Shown here: piece by piece, positions 1-9,880 of the stretch
Layout: every line of letters starts with the position of its first letter
Numbering within the stretch: position 1 is the first letter of the stretch
Assembly (NCBI GenBank): GCA_944379995.1
Contig: CALWGF010000002.1
Span: forward strand, 163,056-227,055
Length of the DNA stretch: 64,000 nucleotides
Source of the DNA: an uncultured Clostridia bacterium
Lineage (GTDB): Bacteria > Bacillota > Clostridia > Lachnospirales > Anaerotignaceae
Direction of reading: 5' to 3'
Made by a program: the position numbers and the translations under genes
The notes under the pieces: generated by a model
Told to the model about the DNA's origin: nothing
Seen by the model: the letters and a program-made list of their open reading frames with translations, nothing else
Database searches by the model: none

Positions 1-1
1 T

Positions 2-640
2 AAAGTAAGTAATCTTTATATTGCTGATGGTCATCACAGAAATGCTTCTGCTGTTAAAGTTGGACTTAAAAGAAGAAATGAAAATCCTAATTATACAGGT
101 AAAGAAGAATTTAACTATTATCTTTCTGTACTTTTTCCAGATAGCCAGTTAGCTATACTTGATTATAACAGAGTTATAAAAGATTTTAATGGACTTTCAA
201 AAGAAGAATTTATTCAAAAACTTTCTGAAAAATTTGAAATTAAAAAAGAAAATGGAATGTTTAAACCTTCTGAAATTCATACTTTTGGTTTTTATACAGA
301 TAAAGAATGGTATAGTATGAAAGCTAAAAAAGAAATTATAAAAAATGATGTTATAGAAAGTCTTGATGTTTCTATACTTCAAAATAATGTTCTTGTGCCT
401 ATACTTGAAATAGATGATATAAGAACAAGCAAAAGAATTGATTTTGTTGGTGGTATAAGAGGTCTTTCTGAACTTGAAAAACGTGTTGATAGTGGAGAAA
501 TGATTGGGGCTTTTGCTATGTATCCTACATCAATGGCTGAACTTATGGCTGTTGCTGATGAAAATAAAATAATGCCTCCAAAATCAACTTGGTTTGAACC
601 AAAATTACAAAGTGGTCTTTTTATTCATACACTTGATTAA
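2..640 (+). CDS. DUF1015 family protein, C-terminal part (5' end outside window)
   Basis: The reading frame is open from base 2, so the gene starts upstream of the window; an internal ATG at 257 is not the start. The visible 212 residues begin with a segment carrying ADGHHR, the hallmark of the DUF1015 family. Some archaeal members of that family (SerK) are ADP-dependent free-serine kinases. In Firmicutes the gene often lies near serine or amino-acid genes, but nothing upstream is visible here. The C-terminal part has the usual alternation of acidic and hydrophobic stretches and ends just before a strong terminator. Family assignment is solid; the kinase function is only a family precedent. 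Confidence 0.85.
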   Translation, partial: KVSNLYIADGHHRNASAVKVGLKRRNENPNYTGKEEFNYYLSVLFPDSQLAILDYNRVIKDFNGLSKEEFIQKLSEKFEIKKENGMFKPSEIHTFGFYTDKEWYSMKAKKEIIKNDVIESLDVSILQNNVLVPILEIDDIRTSKRIDFVGGIRGLSELEKRVDSGEMIGAFAMYPTSMAELMAVADENKIMPPKSTWFEPKLQSGLFIHTLD

Positions 641-645
641 TATAA

Positions 646-673
646 AAAAGCTGTATCTTGAGATACAGCTTTT
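646..673 (+). terminator. Intrinsic terminator after DUF1015 gene
   Basis: A perfect stem, AGCTGTATCT pairing with AGATACAGCT around a 2-nt loop, is flanked by A and T runs six bases after the stop codon. Confidence 0.85.
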
Positions 674-756
674 CACGTTTTGTGTAAAATTGTAATATTA
701 TATATTTTTACACTTACATATAAAGCAAATATATTATGAAAGTCATAACTAAATCC

Positions 757-785
757 TTTACAGATTAACGATAAAAGTATATTAT
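757..785 (+). promoter_or_regulatory. Probable sigma-A promoter of gltX
   Basis: TTTACA and TATTAT are separated by 17 bases, about 45 bases upstream of the gltX start. No T-box or other tRNA-responsive leader was recognised between it and the gene. Confidence 0.6.
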
Positions 786-831
786 ATTTATTGAAAATTA
801 CGTTTAATATTTTATGAAAGGACGAAGTTTA

Positions 832-2277
832 ATGGAAATAAGAACTAGATTTGCACCAAGCCCAACAGGTTATATGCATATCGGAAATTTAAGAACTGCT
901 CTTTATGAATTCCTTATAGCTAAGTCACAGGGTGGTAAATTTATACTTAGAATAGAGGATACAGACCAAGAACGTTATGTTGAAGGTGCTACTGAAATTA
1001 TCTACAATACTTTAAAAATGACAGGACTTACACATGATGAAGGTCCAGACATTGGCGGAGATTATGGCCCTTATGTTCAGAGCGAAAGAATGGGAATGTA
1101 TCTTGAATATGCTCTTCAGCTTGTTGAAAAAGGAGAAGCATATTACTGTTTCTGTACTAAAGAAAGACTTGAAAGCCTTAAAGTAAGCAATAAAGAAGGT
1201 ACTGCTTTTGCTAAATATGACCGTCACTGTCTTTCTCTTTCAAAAGAAGAAATACAGAAAAACCTTGATGCAGGTATGCCTTATGTTATTCGTCAGAAAA
1301 TGCCTACTGAAGGAACAACAACATTCTCTGATGTAGTTTATGGTGATATAACTGTTGAAAATTCTGAGCTTGATGACCAAATACTTATAAAAGCTGATGG
1401 TTTCCCAACATATAACTTTGCTAATGTTGTTGATGACCACCTTATGGAAATTACACATGTTGTAAGAGGTAGTGAATATCTTTCATCTACTCCTAAATAT
1501 AACCTTTTATATAAGGCTTTTGGTTGGACTGCTCCAGAATATGTTCATCTTCCACCAGTAATGAGAGATGCTCATCATAAACTTTCAAAACGTCATGGAG
1601 ATAAGTCATTTGAAGACCTTGTAAGAGAAGGATACCTTGTTGAAGCTATTGTAAATTATATTGCTCTTTTAGGTTGGAGCCCTTCTGATAATCAAGAAAT
1701 ATTCTCTCTTGAAGAACTTAAAGAGAAATTTACAATTTCAGGTTTAAGTAAATCACCTTCTATTTTTGATATTAAAAAACTTACATGGATGAATAGTGAA
1801 TATATCAAAAATATGGAATTTGAAAAATATTTTGAATTAGTTAAACCACGTCTTGAAGAAGCTGTTAAAACAAAAACTCTTGATATTAGAAAAATTGCAG
1901 CACTCCTTCAGAAAAGACTTGAAACATTAAATGATATACCACGTCTTGTGGATTTCTTTGATACTCTTCCAAAGTATGGAACAGAACTTTATGTTCATAA
2001 AAAAATGAAAACAACAGAAGAAATAGCTCTTACTGCTCTTAAAGCTGTTGTTCCTGTTATTGAAAGCATTGATGATTGGAATGAAGAAGTAATTCATGAT
2101 AAACTTATGGCACTTGTAACAGAACTTGGTATGAAAAATGGACAGGTTTTATGGCCAGTAAGAACTGCTCTTTCAGGTGAACCAACTTCACCAGGTGGAG
2201 CTATTGAACTTGCAGATATTCTTGGTAAAGAAGAAACTTTAAGAAGAATTGCTGTTGGTATTGAAAAACTTTCTTAA
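832..2277 (+). CDS. gltX: Glutamyl-tRNA synthetase
   Basis: Charges tRNA-Glu (in many Firmicutes also tRNA-Gln, later amidated by GatCAB) in the cytosol. The protein has 481 residues, normal for the family. The class I signature HIGN follows RFAPSPTG at the N-terminus, and KLSKRHGD is the KMSKS-type loop near residue 250. An ATG at 814 exists, but AAAGGA lies at 817-822, about nine bases before the ATG at 832, and family members begin at [13 protein letters not shown], so 832 is chosen. It is monocistronic between its own promoter and terminator. Whether the enzyme discriminates against tRNA-Gln cannot be read from the sequence. Confidence 0.96.
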   Translation: MEIRTRFAPSPTGYMHIGNLRTALYEFLIAKSQGGKFILRIEDTDQERYVEGATEIIYNTLKMTGLTHDEGPDIGGDYGPYVQSERMGMYLEYALQLVEKGEAYYCFCTKERLESLKVSNKEGTAFAKYDRHCLSLSKEEIQKNLDAGMPYVIRQKMPTEGTTTFSDVVYGDITVENSELDDQILIKADGFPTYNFANVVDDHLMEITHVVRGSEYLSSTPKYNLLYKAFGWTAPEYVHLPPVMRDAHHKLSKRHGDKSFEDLVREGYLVEAIVNYIALLGWSPSDNQEIFSLEELKEKFTISGLSKSPSIFDIKKLTWMNSEYIKNMEFEKYFELVKPRLEEAVKTKTLDIRKIAALLQKRLETLNDIPRLVDFFDTLPKYGTELYVHKKMKTTEEIALTALKAVVPVIESIDDWNEEVIHDKLMALVTELGMKNGQVLWPVRTALSGEPTSPGGAIELADILGKEETLRRIAVGIEKLS

Positions 2278-2278
2278 A

Positions 2279-2306
2279 TAAAAAACAGGCAAAAGCCTGT
2301 TTTTTA
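2279..2306 (+). terminator. Intrinsic terminator of gltX
   Basis: ACAGGC pairs with GCCTGT around an AAAA loop, followed by six T, immediately after the gltX stop. Confidence 0.9.
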
Positions 2307-2371
2307 TTATATTTATGCATATAAAATAAGTTTTTATAAAATTTTATTGTTAAAGTTTTAATAAAAAAACA

Positions 2372-2399
2372 TTGACAAATTGAAATTTAGTATTATAAT
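2372..2399 (+). promoter_or_regulatory. Promoter of the riboflavin operon
   Basis: TTGACA and TATAAT, both perfect consensus, are spaced by 16 bases and end about 25 bases before the conserved start of the FMN riboswitch, so the transcript would begin just ahead of it. Confidence 0.8.
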
Positions 2400-2424
2400 G
2401 AACTTGTAATTAAATAACGAATTA

Positions 2425-2540
2425 ATCTTCAGGGCAGGGTGAAATTCCCGATTGGCGGTAAAGTCCGCGAGCATTTTTATGCAGGATTTGGTGAAATTCC
2501 AAAACCAACAGTTATAGTCTGGATGGAAGAAGAGTGACAT
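2425..2540 (+). promoter_or_regulatory. FMN riboswitch (RFN element)
   Basis: The conserved RFN core is directly visible: AGGGCAGGGTGAAATTCCCG, then GGCGGTAAAGTCCGCGAGC, a variable arm, the GGATTTGGTGAAATTCC segment, CCGA-type junction bases, and a closing GTCTGGATGGAAGAAGA. The aptamer binds FMN, and in Firmicutes it normally drives formation of an intrinsic terminator. Two terminator-like hairpins follow before ribD. The downstream genes are exactly the four riboflavin biosynthesis genes, so feedback repression by FMN is the expected role. Confidence 0.97.
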
Positions 2541-2585
2541 ATTTTATATGTATTTTTTTGCATGTATTTTTATGATTGATATTGC

Positions 2586-2620
2586 CCTGAGAAAATGTTT
2601 TTCTCAGGTTTTTTATTTTT
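2586..2620 (+). terminator. First terminator hairpin downstream of the FMN aptamer
   Basis: CCTGAGAAAA pairs with TTTTCTCAGG over ten base pairs, followed by a long T-rich run. It lies 46 bases after the aptamer and is the natural candidate for the riboswitch expression platform. Confidence 0.85.
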
Positions 2621-2686
2621 TTAGACATATTAATTCATGACTTTTATTTGTATTATACAATTTTTATATACATATGAATATTTTTT

Positions 2687-2717
2687 GCCCTAAGAATTTT
2701 TTTCTTAGGGCTTTTTT
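2687..2717 (+). terminator. Second terminator hairpin in the rib leader
   Basis: GCCCTAAGAA pairs with TTCTTAGGGC over ten base pairs, followed by TTTTTT, ending 12 bases before the ribD ribosome site. It is a second complete intrinsic terminator in the same leader, about 100 bases after the first. Confidence 0.85.
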
Positions 2718-2741
2718 ATTTAAAAAACGGAGGTGTTTATA

Positions 2742-3818
2742 TTGGATTATATGAAAAGAGCTATTGAACTTGCAAAACTTGGAGAAGGAGCTGTAAATCC
2801 TAATCCACTTGTAGGTGCAGTAATAGTTAAAAATGGAAAAATAATAGGAGAAGGTTATCACAAATATTTTGGTGGAAATCACGCAGAAGTTGAAGCTATA
2901 AATAATGCTACTGAAAGCGTTTGTGGTGCAGATATTTATGTGACTTTAGAACCTTGTTCTCATTATGGTAAAACACCTCCTTGTGCTTTGAAAATTGTTG
3001 AATGTAAATTTAAAAATGTCTTTATTGGTTCTAAAGACCCAAACCCTCTTGTAAGTGGTAAAGGTATAAAAATTATTGAAGATGCTGGAATAAATGTTTA
3101 TACAGGGATATGTGAAAAAGAATGTAATAAACTTAATGAAGTATTTTTTAAATATATAAAAACAAAAAAGCCTTTTGTAGTAATGAAAACAGGAACTACT
3201 CTTGATGGTAAAATATCAACAGTAACAGGAGAGTCAAAGTGGATTACAAATGAAAAATCAAGAGAATATGTTCAAAAACTCAGAAATAGTCTTTTGGGAA
3301 TAATGGTGGGTGTGAATACTGTTATAAAAGATAATCCAAGACTTACAACAAGAATTGAAGGCGGAAGAAATCCTATAAGAATAATTGCTGATAGTACTCT
3401 TAGAACACCTGAAAATGCCAATGTTCTTGATGTGTCACAAGGAAGATGTATTATAGCAGTATCCCAAAAGGCAGATGCTTCAAAATGTGAAAGATTTAAA
3501 CAAAAAGGCGTTGAAATAGTAGTAGCAGGTGATGAAAAAGTAGACCTTAAAAAACTTATGGAAATACTTGGTGGTATGGGTATAGACGGAATACTTCTTG
3601 AAGGTGGTGGAGAACTTAATTTCTCAATGCTTAAAGAAGGTCTTGTCGATAAAGTTATAACTATAATTGCACCAAAAATATTTGGTGGTAAATTGGCTAA
3701 AACATCTGTTATGGGTGAAGGTATTGAAAATATAAATGATGCATTTAATTTAAAAGATATAACTGTTGATAATATTGAAAATGATATTGTTATAACAGGT
3801 TATGTGGAAAAGAGGTGA
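2742..3818 (+). CDS. ribD: Bifunctional riboflavin deaminase/reductase RibD
   Basis: Converts the GTP cyclohydrolase II product to 5-amino-6-ribitylamino-pyrimidinedione 5'-phosphate by deamination and then NADPH reduction. The N-terminal cytidine-deaminase-like domain shows HAEVEAI and PCSHYGKTPPC, the zinc ligands and catalytic Glu. The C-terminal reductase domain starts near KPFVVMKTGTTLDGK. The start is taken as TTG at 2742, eight bases after GGAGG, giving M-DYMKRAIELAK as in homologues; the GTG at 2733 lies inside the ribosome site. First gene of the operon, six bases from ribE. About 358 residues, full length. Confidence 0.95.
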   Translation: MDYMKRAIELAKLGEGAVNPNPLVGAVIVKNGKIIGEGYHKYFGGNHAEVEAINNATESVCGADIYVTLEPCSHYGKTPPCALKIVECKFKNVFIGSKDPNPLVSGKGIKIIEDAGINVYTGICEKECNKLNEVFFKYIKTKKPFVVMKTGTTLDGKISTVTGESKWITNEKSREYVQKLRNSLLGIMVGVNTVIKDNPRLTTRIEGGRNPIRIIADSTLRTPENANVLDVSQGRCIIAVSQKADASKCERFKQKGVEIVVAGDEKVDLKKLMEILGGMGIDGILLEGGGELNFSMLKEGLVDKVITIIAPKIFGGKLAKTSVMGEGIENINDAFNLKDITVDNIENDIVITGYVEKR

Positions 3819-3824
3819 TAACTT

Positions 3825-4472
3825 TTGTTTACAGGAATTGTTGAAGAAACAGGAGTTGTTAAAGGTGTAATAGGTGGGGAATGTGGCAGTATTAGAATAA
3901 AGGCATATAAAATACTTGAAGATATGAACATAGGTGATAGTATTGCTGTAAATGGTGTATGTCTTACTGTAACTGAATTTAGTAATAATGAGTTTACTGC
4001 TGATGTTATGGCAGAAACTATGAGAAAAACCAATTTAGGTAAACTTACTATGGGTGATAGTGTAAATCTTGAAAGAGCAATGAAAGCTAATGGAAGATTT
4101 GGTGGTCATATAGTAAGTGGTCATATTGATGGGGTTGGTGTAATAGAAAATTTCAAACAAGAAAAAAATGCTGTTTGGATTACTGTTTCAGCTTCCCAAG
4201 ATATTCTTAAATATATAGTACATAAAGGCTCTATTACCATTGATGGAGTTAGTCTTACAGTTGCTTATATTGATAATAAAGTGTTTAAAGTTTCTCTTAT
4301 ACCTCATACTGGTAAAGAAACTATACTACTTAAAAAGAAAGTAGGAAGCCTTGTTAATTTGGAAAATGATATTATTTCAAAATATGTTGAAAAACTTATT
4401 AAACCTGAAAGTAATGAAAAAGAAAATAAAGGTTCTTTAAGTATGGAATTTTTATATAAATGCGGATTTTAA
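3825..4472 (+). CDS. ribE: Riboflavin synthase alpha chain
   Basis: Dismutates two 6,7-dimethyl-8-ribityllumazines to riboflavin. The N-terminus MFTGIVEETG is the family hallmark. Two homologous lumazine-binding halves are visible: GDSIAVNGVCLTV in the first and KGSITIDGVSLTV in the second. Translation starts at TTG 3825 behind GAGGTGA. The 215-residue length is typical. The last 22 residues, after the second barrel, are charged and variable. It sits between ribD and ribBA with short gaps, so it is cotranscribed under the FMN riboswitch. Confidence 0.95.
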   Translation: MFTGIVEETGVVKGVIGGECGSIRIKAYKILEDMNIGDSIAVNGVCLTVTEFSNNEFTADVMAETMRKTNLGKLTMGDSVNLERAMKANGRFGGHIVSGHIDGVGVIENFKQEKNAVWITVSASQDILKYIVHKGSITIDGVSLTVAYIDNKVFKVSLIPHTGKETILLKKKVGSLVNLENDIISKYVEKLIKPESNEKENKGSLSMEFLYKCGF

Positions 4473-4484
4473 GGAGATGATTAA

Positions 4485-5690
4485 ATGTTTGAATTTAATA
4501 CTATTGAAGAAGCTCTTGAAGATTTAAAAGCAGGTAAAATGATACTTTGTACTGATGACCCTGACAGAGAAAATGAAGGTGACCTTATATGTGCCGGTGA
4601 ATTTGCTACTGGTGAAAATATAAATTTTATGGCAAAGTATGCAAAAGGTCTTATATGTATGCCTGTAAGTAAAAAAGAGGCTGACAGATTAGGTCTTTAT
4701 CCTATGGTTGCTAAAAATACAGATAATCATGAAACAGCTTTTACAGTTTCAATAGACCATGTTGATACAACAACAGGTATTTCAGCTTATGAAAGGTCTT
4801 TAACTATAATGAAAGCAACAGAAGATAGTGCAAAACCTGAAGATTTCAGAAAACCAGGTCATATGTTTCCTCTTATAGCAAAAGACAATGGTGTACTTGA
4901 AAGAAATGGTCATACAGAAGGTACTGTTGACCTTATGAAACTTGCAGGACTTAAAGAAATCGGTGTTTGTTGTGAGATTATGGCTGACAATGGCGAAATG
5001 ATGAGAACAAGTGAACTTATTGAGTTTGCAAAAGAACATAATCTTAAGTTTATAACAATTAAAGATTTACAAGAATATAGAAGAAAACATGAAAAAATAA
5101 TGGAAAGAGTTGTTTCTGCTAAACTTCCTACAAAATATGGTAACTTTAATATATATGGTTATCAGAATAAAAGAAATGGTGAACATCATATAGCACTTGT
5201 AATGGGTGATGTTTCAAATAATGAGCCTGTTCTTGTAAGAGTACATTCAGAGTGTCTTACAGGTGATGCATTAGGTTCTGCAAAATGTGACTGTGGTGAC
5301 CAATATGATGCAGCTATGAAACAAATTGCTAAAGAAGGTAGAGGAGTACTTGTATATTTAAGACAGGAAGGTAGAGGAATAGGGCTTATAAATAAACTTA
5401 AAGCATATTCTTTACAAGATAAAGGTATGGATACTGTTGAAGCAAATATAGCTCTTGGTTTTCCAGCAGATTTAAGAGATTATACTGTTGGTGCTCAAAT
5501 ATTACAAGATTTAGGTGTTAATAAATTAAGACTTCTTACTAATAATCCACAAAAAATATATGACCTTGAAGTTTTTGGTCTTGAAATAATAGAAAGAGTT
5601 CCTATTGAAACTGAACATAAGCCAGAATGTGAGTTTTATATGGAAACAAAAAAACATAAAATGGGACATATACTTGAAACTTTTAAATAA
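4485..5690 (+). CDS. ribBA: Fused DHBP synthase / GTP cyclohydrolase II
   Basis: Supplies both precursors of riboflavin: 3,4-dihydroxy-2-butanone 4-phosphate from ribulose 5-phosphate (N-terminal half) and the pyrimidine from GTP (C-terminal half). Residues 1-200 contain the [11 protein letters not shown] metal and substrate loop of RibB. The C-terminal part has the RibA zinc site around HSECLTGD and AKCDCG and the RQEGRGIGL motif. Both active sites look intact, so neither half appears degenerate. 401 residues is normal for the fusion. The start ATG follows AAGGAG. Confidence 0.96.
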   Translation: MFEFNTIEEALEDLKAGKMILCTDDPDRENEGDLICAGEFATGENINFMAKYAKGLICMPVSKKEADRLGLYPMVAKNTDNHETAFTVSIDHVDTTTGISAYERSLTIMKATEDSAKPEDFRKPGHMFPLIAKDNGVLERNGHTEGTVDLMKLAGLKEIGVCCEIMADNGEMMRTSELIEFAKEHNLKFITIKDLQEYRRKHEKIMERVVSAKLPTKYGNFNIYGYQNKRNGEHHIALVMGDVSNNEPVLVRVHSECLTGDALGSAKCDCGDQYDAAMKQIAKEGRGVLVYLRQEGRGIGLINKLKAYSLQDKGMDTVEANIALGFPADLRDYTVGAQILQDLGVNKLRLLTNNPQKIYDLEVFGLEIIERVPIETEHKPECEFYMETKKHKMGHILETFK

Positions 5691-5708
5691 AATGGAGGTA
5701 ATTTTATT

Positions 5709-6170
5709 ATGAATATTATAGAAGGAAAACTTATATCAAAAGAAGCTAAAATAGGAATTATTGTATCAAGATTTAATGAATTTATAGGAAGTAAACTTCT
5801 TTCAGGTGCAATAGATTGTCTTAAAAGACATGATATAGAAGATGATAATATAACTGTTGCATGGGTTCCGGGAGCATTTGAAATACCACTTATTGCAAAG
5901 AAAATGGCTATGACAAAAAAATATGATGCTATTATATGTCTTGGTGCAGTAATAAGAGGTTCTACAAGTCATTATGATTATGTATGTGCTGAAGTTTCAA
6001 AAGGTATTGCTTCAGTAAGTCTTGAAACAGGAATACCTGTAATGTTTGGAGTTCTTACAACTGATACAATAGAACAGGCTATTGAAAGAGCAGGAACAAA
6101 AGCAGGTAATAAAGGCTATGATTGTGCAGCTTCTGCAATAGAAATGATTAATGTAATAAAAAATATATAA
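5709..6170 (+). CDS. ribH: 6,7-dimethyl-8-ribityllumazine synthase
   Basis: Condenses the RibD product with DHBP to form lumazine, the substrate of RibE; family members assemble into 60-mer or pentameric shells. Motifs visible: SRFNEFI at the N-terminus, WVPGAFEIP, and [14 protein letters not shown] with the catalytic His. 153 residues, full length. Last gene of the four-gene operon, 18 bases after ribBA, ahead of a hairpin. Confidence 0.96.
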   Translation: MNIIEGKLISKEAKIGIIVSRFNEFIGSKLLSGAIDCLKRHDIEDDNITVAWVPGAFEIPLIAKKMAMTKKYDAIICLGAVIRGSTSHYDYVCAEVSKGIASVSLETGIPVMFGVLTTDTIEQAIERAGTKAGNKGYDCAASAIEMINVIKNI

Positions 6171-6177
6171 TTTGTTA

Positions 6178-6213
6178 TTAAAAGAGATATATTTATATAT
6201 CTCTTTTAATTTT
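6178..6213 (+). terminator. Terminator hairpin after ribH
   Basis: TTAAAAGAGATATA pairs with TATATCTCTTTTAA. The stem is long but AT-rich and the T-tract is short, so termination may be leaky. Confidence 0.6.
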
Positions 6214-6369
6214 ATATAAAAATAGTTGATATATAATATGAAAATATATTGAATTTATGAAATGATTAATTCGTAAAATAACAAATATTTGTGCTAAATG
6301 CTATAAAAATGTTATAAAATATAACACTTATTATGAATATATAAAAATATACATATATTTTAGGTAATA

Positions 6370-6398
6370 TTGTGACTGTGTAATGTAATAATTATAGT
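6370..6398 (+). promoter_or_regulatory. Probable promoter of hppA in a 300-base intergenic region
   Basis: TTGTGA and TATAGT are spaced by 17 bases. The rest of the stretch 6214-6471 is very AT-rich, and I see no riboswitch or small ORF in it. Confidence 0.45.
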
Positions 6399-6471
6399 TT
6401 ATAATAAGTTTATATATTTGTGCATTTATAATATAATCACAAACAATATAATAAGAAAGGGAGGATTTATT

Positions 6472-8454
6472 ATGGAAAGTATGGTTTATATTGCACCAAT
6501 TATGGCAATAATCGCTCTTGTATTTGCTTTTGCTTTAGCTGCAAAAGTAAGTAAAATGGACGAAGGTACTGACAGAATGAAAGAAATTGCATTATCAATT
6601 CGTGAAGGTGCAAATGCATTCCTTACAGCAGAATATAAAATACTTGTTATATTCGCTATTATTTTATTTATTCTTATAGCTTTTGGTATTAATATTGTTA
6701 CTGCTGTAAGTTTTATTGTAGGTGCTATATTCTCTACACTTGCAGGGTATTTTGGAATGAGTGTTGCAACAAAAGCTAATGTAAGAACTGCAAATGCTGC
6801 AAGAATTGGTGGTATGAATAAAGCTCTTTCAATAGCATTTTCAGGCGGTGCCGTTATGGGTATGTCTGTTGTTGGGCTTGGACTTCTTGGAGTAAGTGCT
6901 GTTTATATCATAACAGGAAATGTTAATGTTCTTTCAGGTTTTAGCCTTGGTGCTTCATCAATAGCTTTATTTGGTCGTGTTGGTGGCGGTATTTATACAA
7001 AAGCTGCTGACGTAGGTGCAGACCTTGTTGGAAAAGTTGAAGCTGGTATTCCAGAAGATGACCCAAGAAACCCTGCCGTTATTGCTGATAACGTAGGTGA
7101 TAATGTTGGTGACGTTGCTGGTATGGGTGCTGACCTTTTTGAGTCATATGTAGGTTCAATAGTTTCTGCAATAACTCTTGGAGTTATAAATTTTTCTGGT
7201 TCTGAAGGAATTGTTTTCCCTCTTGTACTTTCAGCTATTGGTATACTTTCAGCTATTATAGGAACTTTCTTTGTAAAAGGTGATGAAAAATCTAATCCTC
7301 ATAAGGCTCTTAAAACAGGTACTTATGTTGCAAGTATAATTGTTGTAATAGCTTCTATTGTATTAAGCAATATGCTTTTTGGTACATTTAATTATGCTAT
7401 ATCAATTATTGCAGGTCTTATTGTTGGTATAGTAATAGGTATAATTACTGAAATTTATACATCAGGTGATTATAAATCAGTTCAAAAAATTGCTGACCAA
7501 TCTGAAACAGGTCCTGCAACAACAATTATAAGTGGTCTTTCAGTAGGTATGGAATCAACTGCATTTCCTGTAATACTTATATGTATTGGTATATTTGTTG
7601 CATATTTATTTGGTGGACTTTATGGTATAGCTCTTGCAGCTGTTGGAATGCTTTCAACAACAGGAATTACTGTTGCTGTTGATGCATATGGTCCTATTGC
7701 TGATAACGCTGGTGGTATAGCTGAAATGAGTGGTCTTGAACATTCTGTAAGAGAAATTACTGATAAACTTGATGCTGTTGGAAATACAACTGCTGCTATT
7801 GGTAAAGGTTTTGCTATTGGTTCTGCGGCTCTTACAGCTCTTGCTCTTTTTGTTTCATATGCACAGGCTGTTAATCTTAATCAAATAGATATTCTTAATT
7901 ATAGAGTTATTATTGGTCTTTTTATAGGCGGAATGTTACCTTTCCTTTTCTCTGCTTTTACAATGCAATCTGTTGGTAAAGCAGCTTTCCAAATGATTGA
8001 AGAGGTAAGACGTCAGTTTAGAACAATACCAGGAATAATGGAAGGAACAGCTAAACCAGATTATAAAAGTTGTGTTGCTATTTCAACAACAGCAGCTTTA
8101 AAAGAAATGCTTGTACCAGGTATTATGGCTGTTGTTGCTCCACTTATTATTGGAATACTTCTTGGAACAGCAGCTTTAGGTGGACTTCTTGCAGGTTCTC
8201 TTGTTACAGGTGTTCTTATGGCAATATTTATGTCAAATGCTGGTGGTGCTTGGGATAATGCTAAAAAATATATAGAAGAAGGAAACCATGGTGGAAAAGG
8301 TAGTGATGCTCATAAAGCAGCTGTTGTTGGGGATACTGTTGGTGACCCATTTAAAGATACATCAGGTCCTTCAATAAATATTCTTATTAAACTTATGACA
8401 GTTGTTGCTCTTGTTTTTGCACCATTATTTATTACAATAGGTAGTATACTTTAA
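6472..8454 (+). CDS. hppA: Membrane-bound ion-translocating pyrophosphatase, K+-dependent type
   Basis: Hydrolyses pyrophosphate and pumps H+ and/or Na+ across the membrane, recovering energy from biosynthetic pyrophosphate. 660 residues with about 16 hydrophobic segments. The substrate site is visible as [11 protein letters not shown] followed by the acidic run [20 protein letters not shown], and a second acidic site near the C-terminus contains [24 protein letters not shown] carries Ala where K+-independent enzymes have Lys, so K+ dependence is expected from family knowledge. Whether the ion is Na+ or H+ I cannot decide. ATG 6472 follows AGGGAGG; the upstream in-frame ATG lacks a ribosome site. 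Confidence 0.95.
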   Translation: MESMVYIAPIMAIIALVFAFALAAKVSKMDEGTDRMKEIALSIREGANAFLTAEYKILVIFAIILFILIAFGINIVTAVSFIVGAIFSTLAGYFGMSVATKANVRTANAARIGGMNKALSIAFSGGAVMGMSVVGLGLLGVSAVYIITGNVNVLSGFSLGASSIALFGRVGGGIYTKAADVGADLVGKVEAGIPEDDPRNPAVIADNVGDNVGDVAGMGADLFESYVGSIVSAITLGVINFSGSEGIVFPLVLSAIGILSAIIGTFFVKGDEKSNPHKALKTGTYVASIIVVIASIVLSNMLFGTFNYAISIIAGLIVGIVIGIITEIYTSGDYKSVQKIADQSETGPATTIISGLSVGMESTAFPVILICIGIFVAYLFGGLYGIALAAVGMLSTTGITVAVDAYGPIADNAGGIAEMSGLEHSVREITDKLDAVGNTTAAIGKGFAIGSAALTALALFVSYAQAVNLNQIDILNYRVIIGLFIGGMLPFLFSAFTMQSVGKAAFQMIEEVRRQFRTIPGIMEGTAKPDYKSCVAISTTAALKEMLVPGIMAVVAPLIIGILLGTAALGGLLAGSLVTGVLMAIFMSNAGGAWDNAKKYIEEGNHGGKGSDAHKAAVVGDTVGDPFKDTSGPSINILIKLMTVVALVFAPLFITIGSIL

Positions 8455-8460
8455 AAGTTT

Positions 8461-8499
8461 AAACCATAGTTTCAGTATGGCTGAAACTATGGTTTTTTT
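8461..8499 (+). terminator. Intrinsic terminator of hppA
   Basis: AAACCATAGTTTCAG pairs with CTGAAACTATGGTTT, followed by a T run. Confidence 0.9.
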
Positions 8500-8517
8500 A
8501 TTAAGGAGGTTTTTAAT

Positions 8518-8850
8518 TTGAGTATTATAGAAGAATATGAACTTTTTGAACTTAAAAAATTAATTGATAATATTATTAATGTTGTTGATTGTAGTGAAAA
8601 TAATAATACACCAGAATTTTATAATATTATAAAACGTATGGGTAGAAATATTGATATGTGTATACAAAGCGGTGATGAGTATATATATGAACTTATGGAT
8701 ATTGTAAAATCAGATTGGGAAAATGCTAATATGGATAATATAAATATATCAAAATATCATATATGGCAAGATGACTATGATAAAAGAATTATGATTAATA
8801 ATGAATTTAAAAATATAATTGAAGATATAAATGACATTATATATGGTTGA
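8518..8850 (+). CDS. Hypothetical protein, 110 residues
   Basis: Not recognised. It starts at TTG 8518 behind AAGGAGG. The sequence is acidic and helical in character, with no signal peptide, membrane segment or repeat. It contains two cysteines in the first half and a Trp-rich central patch (SDWEN, HIWQDDY). It is flanked by terminators on both sides, so it is probably a single-gene unit or read-through from hppA. Codon use resembles the neighbours. Confidence 0.6.
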   Translation: MSIIEEYELFELKKLIDNIINVVDCSENNNTPEFYNIIKRMGRNIDMCIQSGDEYIYELMDIVKSDWENANMDNINISKYHIWQDDYDKRIMINNEFKNIIEDINDIIYG

Positions 8851-8883
8851 AAACCTCTGTGTTAAAACAGAGGTTTATTTTTT
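8851..8883 (+). terminator. Intrinsic terminator
   Basis: AAACCTCTGT pairs with ACAGAGGTTT, followed by a T-rich run, directly after the stop of the 110-residue gene. Confidence 0.85.
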
Positions 8884-8925
8884 TATATTAAAATATTTTA
8901 TACAATAATATAAGAGGTGGATTAT

Positions 8926-9192
8926 ATGAAGAATAAAATAAAAGAAATAGAGATAATTGGTAAATTTGAGTATATTTCAGAAAGTGAATTTGATAAATTT
9001 TTTGATGAATTTATAGGAATTATTGAAAATAAAGGTTGGTATTTGGGAGGTGGATATACTTTTAACAAAGAATATATTGATTTTTCCATATGTGTTGTTG
9101 TACCATTTAATATATCTTTAAAAGATGTTAAAATGATATTTACAAATCATATTAGAAAGTATAAATATAATTTTAACGGAAATTTTAGATAA
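8926..9192 (+). CDS. Small hypothetical protein, 88 residues
   Basis: Starts at ATG 8926, after AAGAGGTGG. The segment FDKFFDEFIGIIENKGWYLG followed by GG vaguely resembles the C-terminal part of YggL/DUF469 proteins (a ribosome-associated family), but the match is only a pattern of hydrophobics before a Gly-rich turn, and I would not assign it on that basis. It is followed closely by the HAD phosphatase gene and may be cotranscribed with it. Confidence 0.6.
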   Translation: MKNKIKEIEIIGKFEYISESEFDKFFDEFIGIIENKGWYLGGGYTFNKEYIDFSICVVVPFNISLKDVKMIFTNHIRKYKYNFNGNFR

Positions 9193-9223
9193 TATAAATA
9201 ATATTAGGTTGGTGTATAAATAT

Positions 9224-9868
9224 ATGGATAATAATATTAAATATGTGTTGTTTGACCTTGATGGTACTCTTATTGATACTGCTGAAGGTATAAGAAATTC
9301 TTTTATATACGCTTTTAATAAAATGGGTATTGAAATTCCTTCTGAAAGTGAAATAAAAGGTTTTATGGGACCTCCATTAGAACAAAGTTTTAGTTCTTTA
9401 GGACTTAGTGGTGATGATATTGTAAAAGCTGTTAGTTTTTTTAGAGAAAATTATAAAGCAACAGGTATTTATGAATGTAAAGTATTTGAGGGCATTGAAT
9501 ATACTTTGAAAAAAATTAAAGAAGCAGGAAAGATTATTATTGTAACAACTTCAAAAGTACAATATCTTGCAGAAAAAGTTATTAAAGATAATAATATTTC
9601 TAAATATTTTGACTTTATATGTGGTAGTGATATATCATGTAGTAGAGATAGCAAAACAAAAGTAATAGAATATGCTTTTGATGTTGCTAAAATTAAAAAT
9701 AAGTGTGAGGCTATTATAATAGGTGATACAAAATATGATATAAAAGGGGCAAAAGATACAGGGATAAAGTCAATAGGTGCTTTTTATGGTTATGGTGAAA
9801 AAAGTGATTTGGAAAAAGCAGATTTTACTGTTGATACTCCCTATAATATTTTAGATATAATATTATAA
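9224..9868 (+). CDS. HAD-family hydrolase (phosphoglycolate phosphatase / PpaX-like)
   Basis: Haloacid-dehalogenase-superfamily phosphatase with a C1 cap. Motif I FDLDGTLIDT supplies the nucleophile and acid Asp; motif II is the VTTSK region; motif IV is IGDTKYDIKGA, which binds Mg2+. 214 residues. Start ATG 9224 sits about nine bases after AGGTTGGTG. Substrate cannot be read from sequence: phosphoglycolate, pyrophosphate or a nucleotide are all possible. It precedes the TraX-like gene by 12 bases, so they probably form an operon. Confidence 0.88.
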   Translation: MDNNIKYVLFDLDGTLIDTAEGIRNSFIYAFNKMGIEIPSESEIKGFMGPPLEQSFSSLGLSGDDIVKAVSFFRENYKATGIYECKVFEGIEYTLKKIKEAGKIIIVTTSKVQYLAEKVIKDNNISKYFDFICGSDISCSRDSKTKVIEYAFDVAKIKNKCEAIIIGDTKYDIKGAKDTGIKSIGAFYGYGEKSDLEKADFTVDTPYNILDIIL

Positions 9869-9880
9869 GGTGATGAGTTT

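Noticed and set aside
674..831. T-box or other riboswitch ahead of gltX
   Set aside because: No T-box sequence or terminator/antiterminator pair is visible; only a plain promoter fits.
8926..9192. YggL (DUF469) assignment
   Set aside because: Only a short hydrophobic and Gly pattern matches; too little for a family call.
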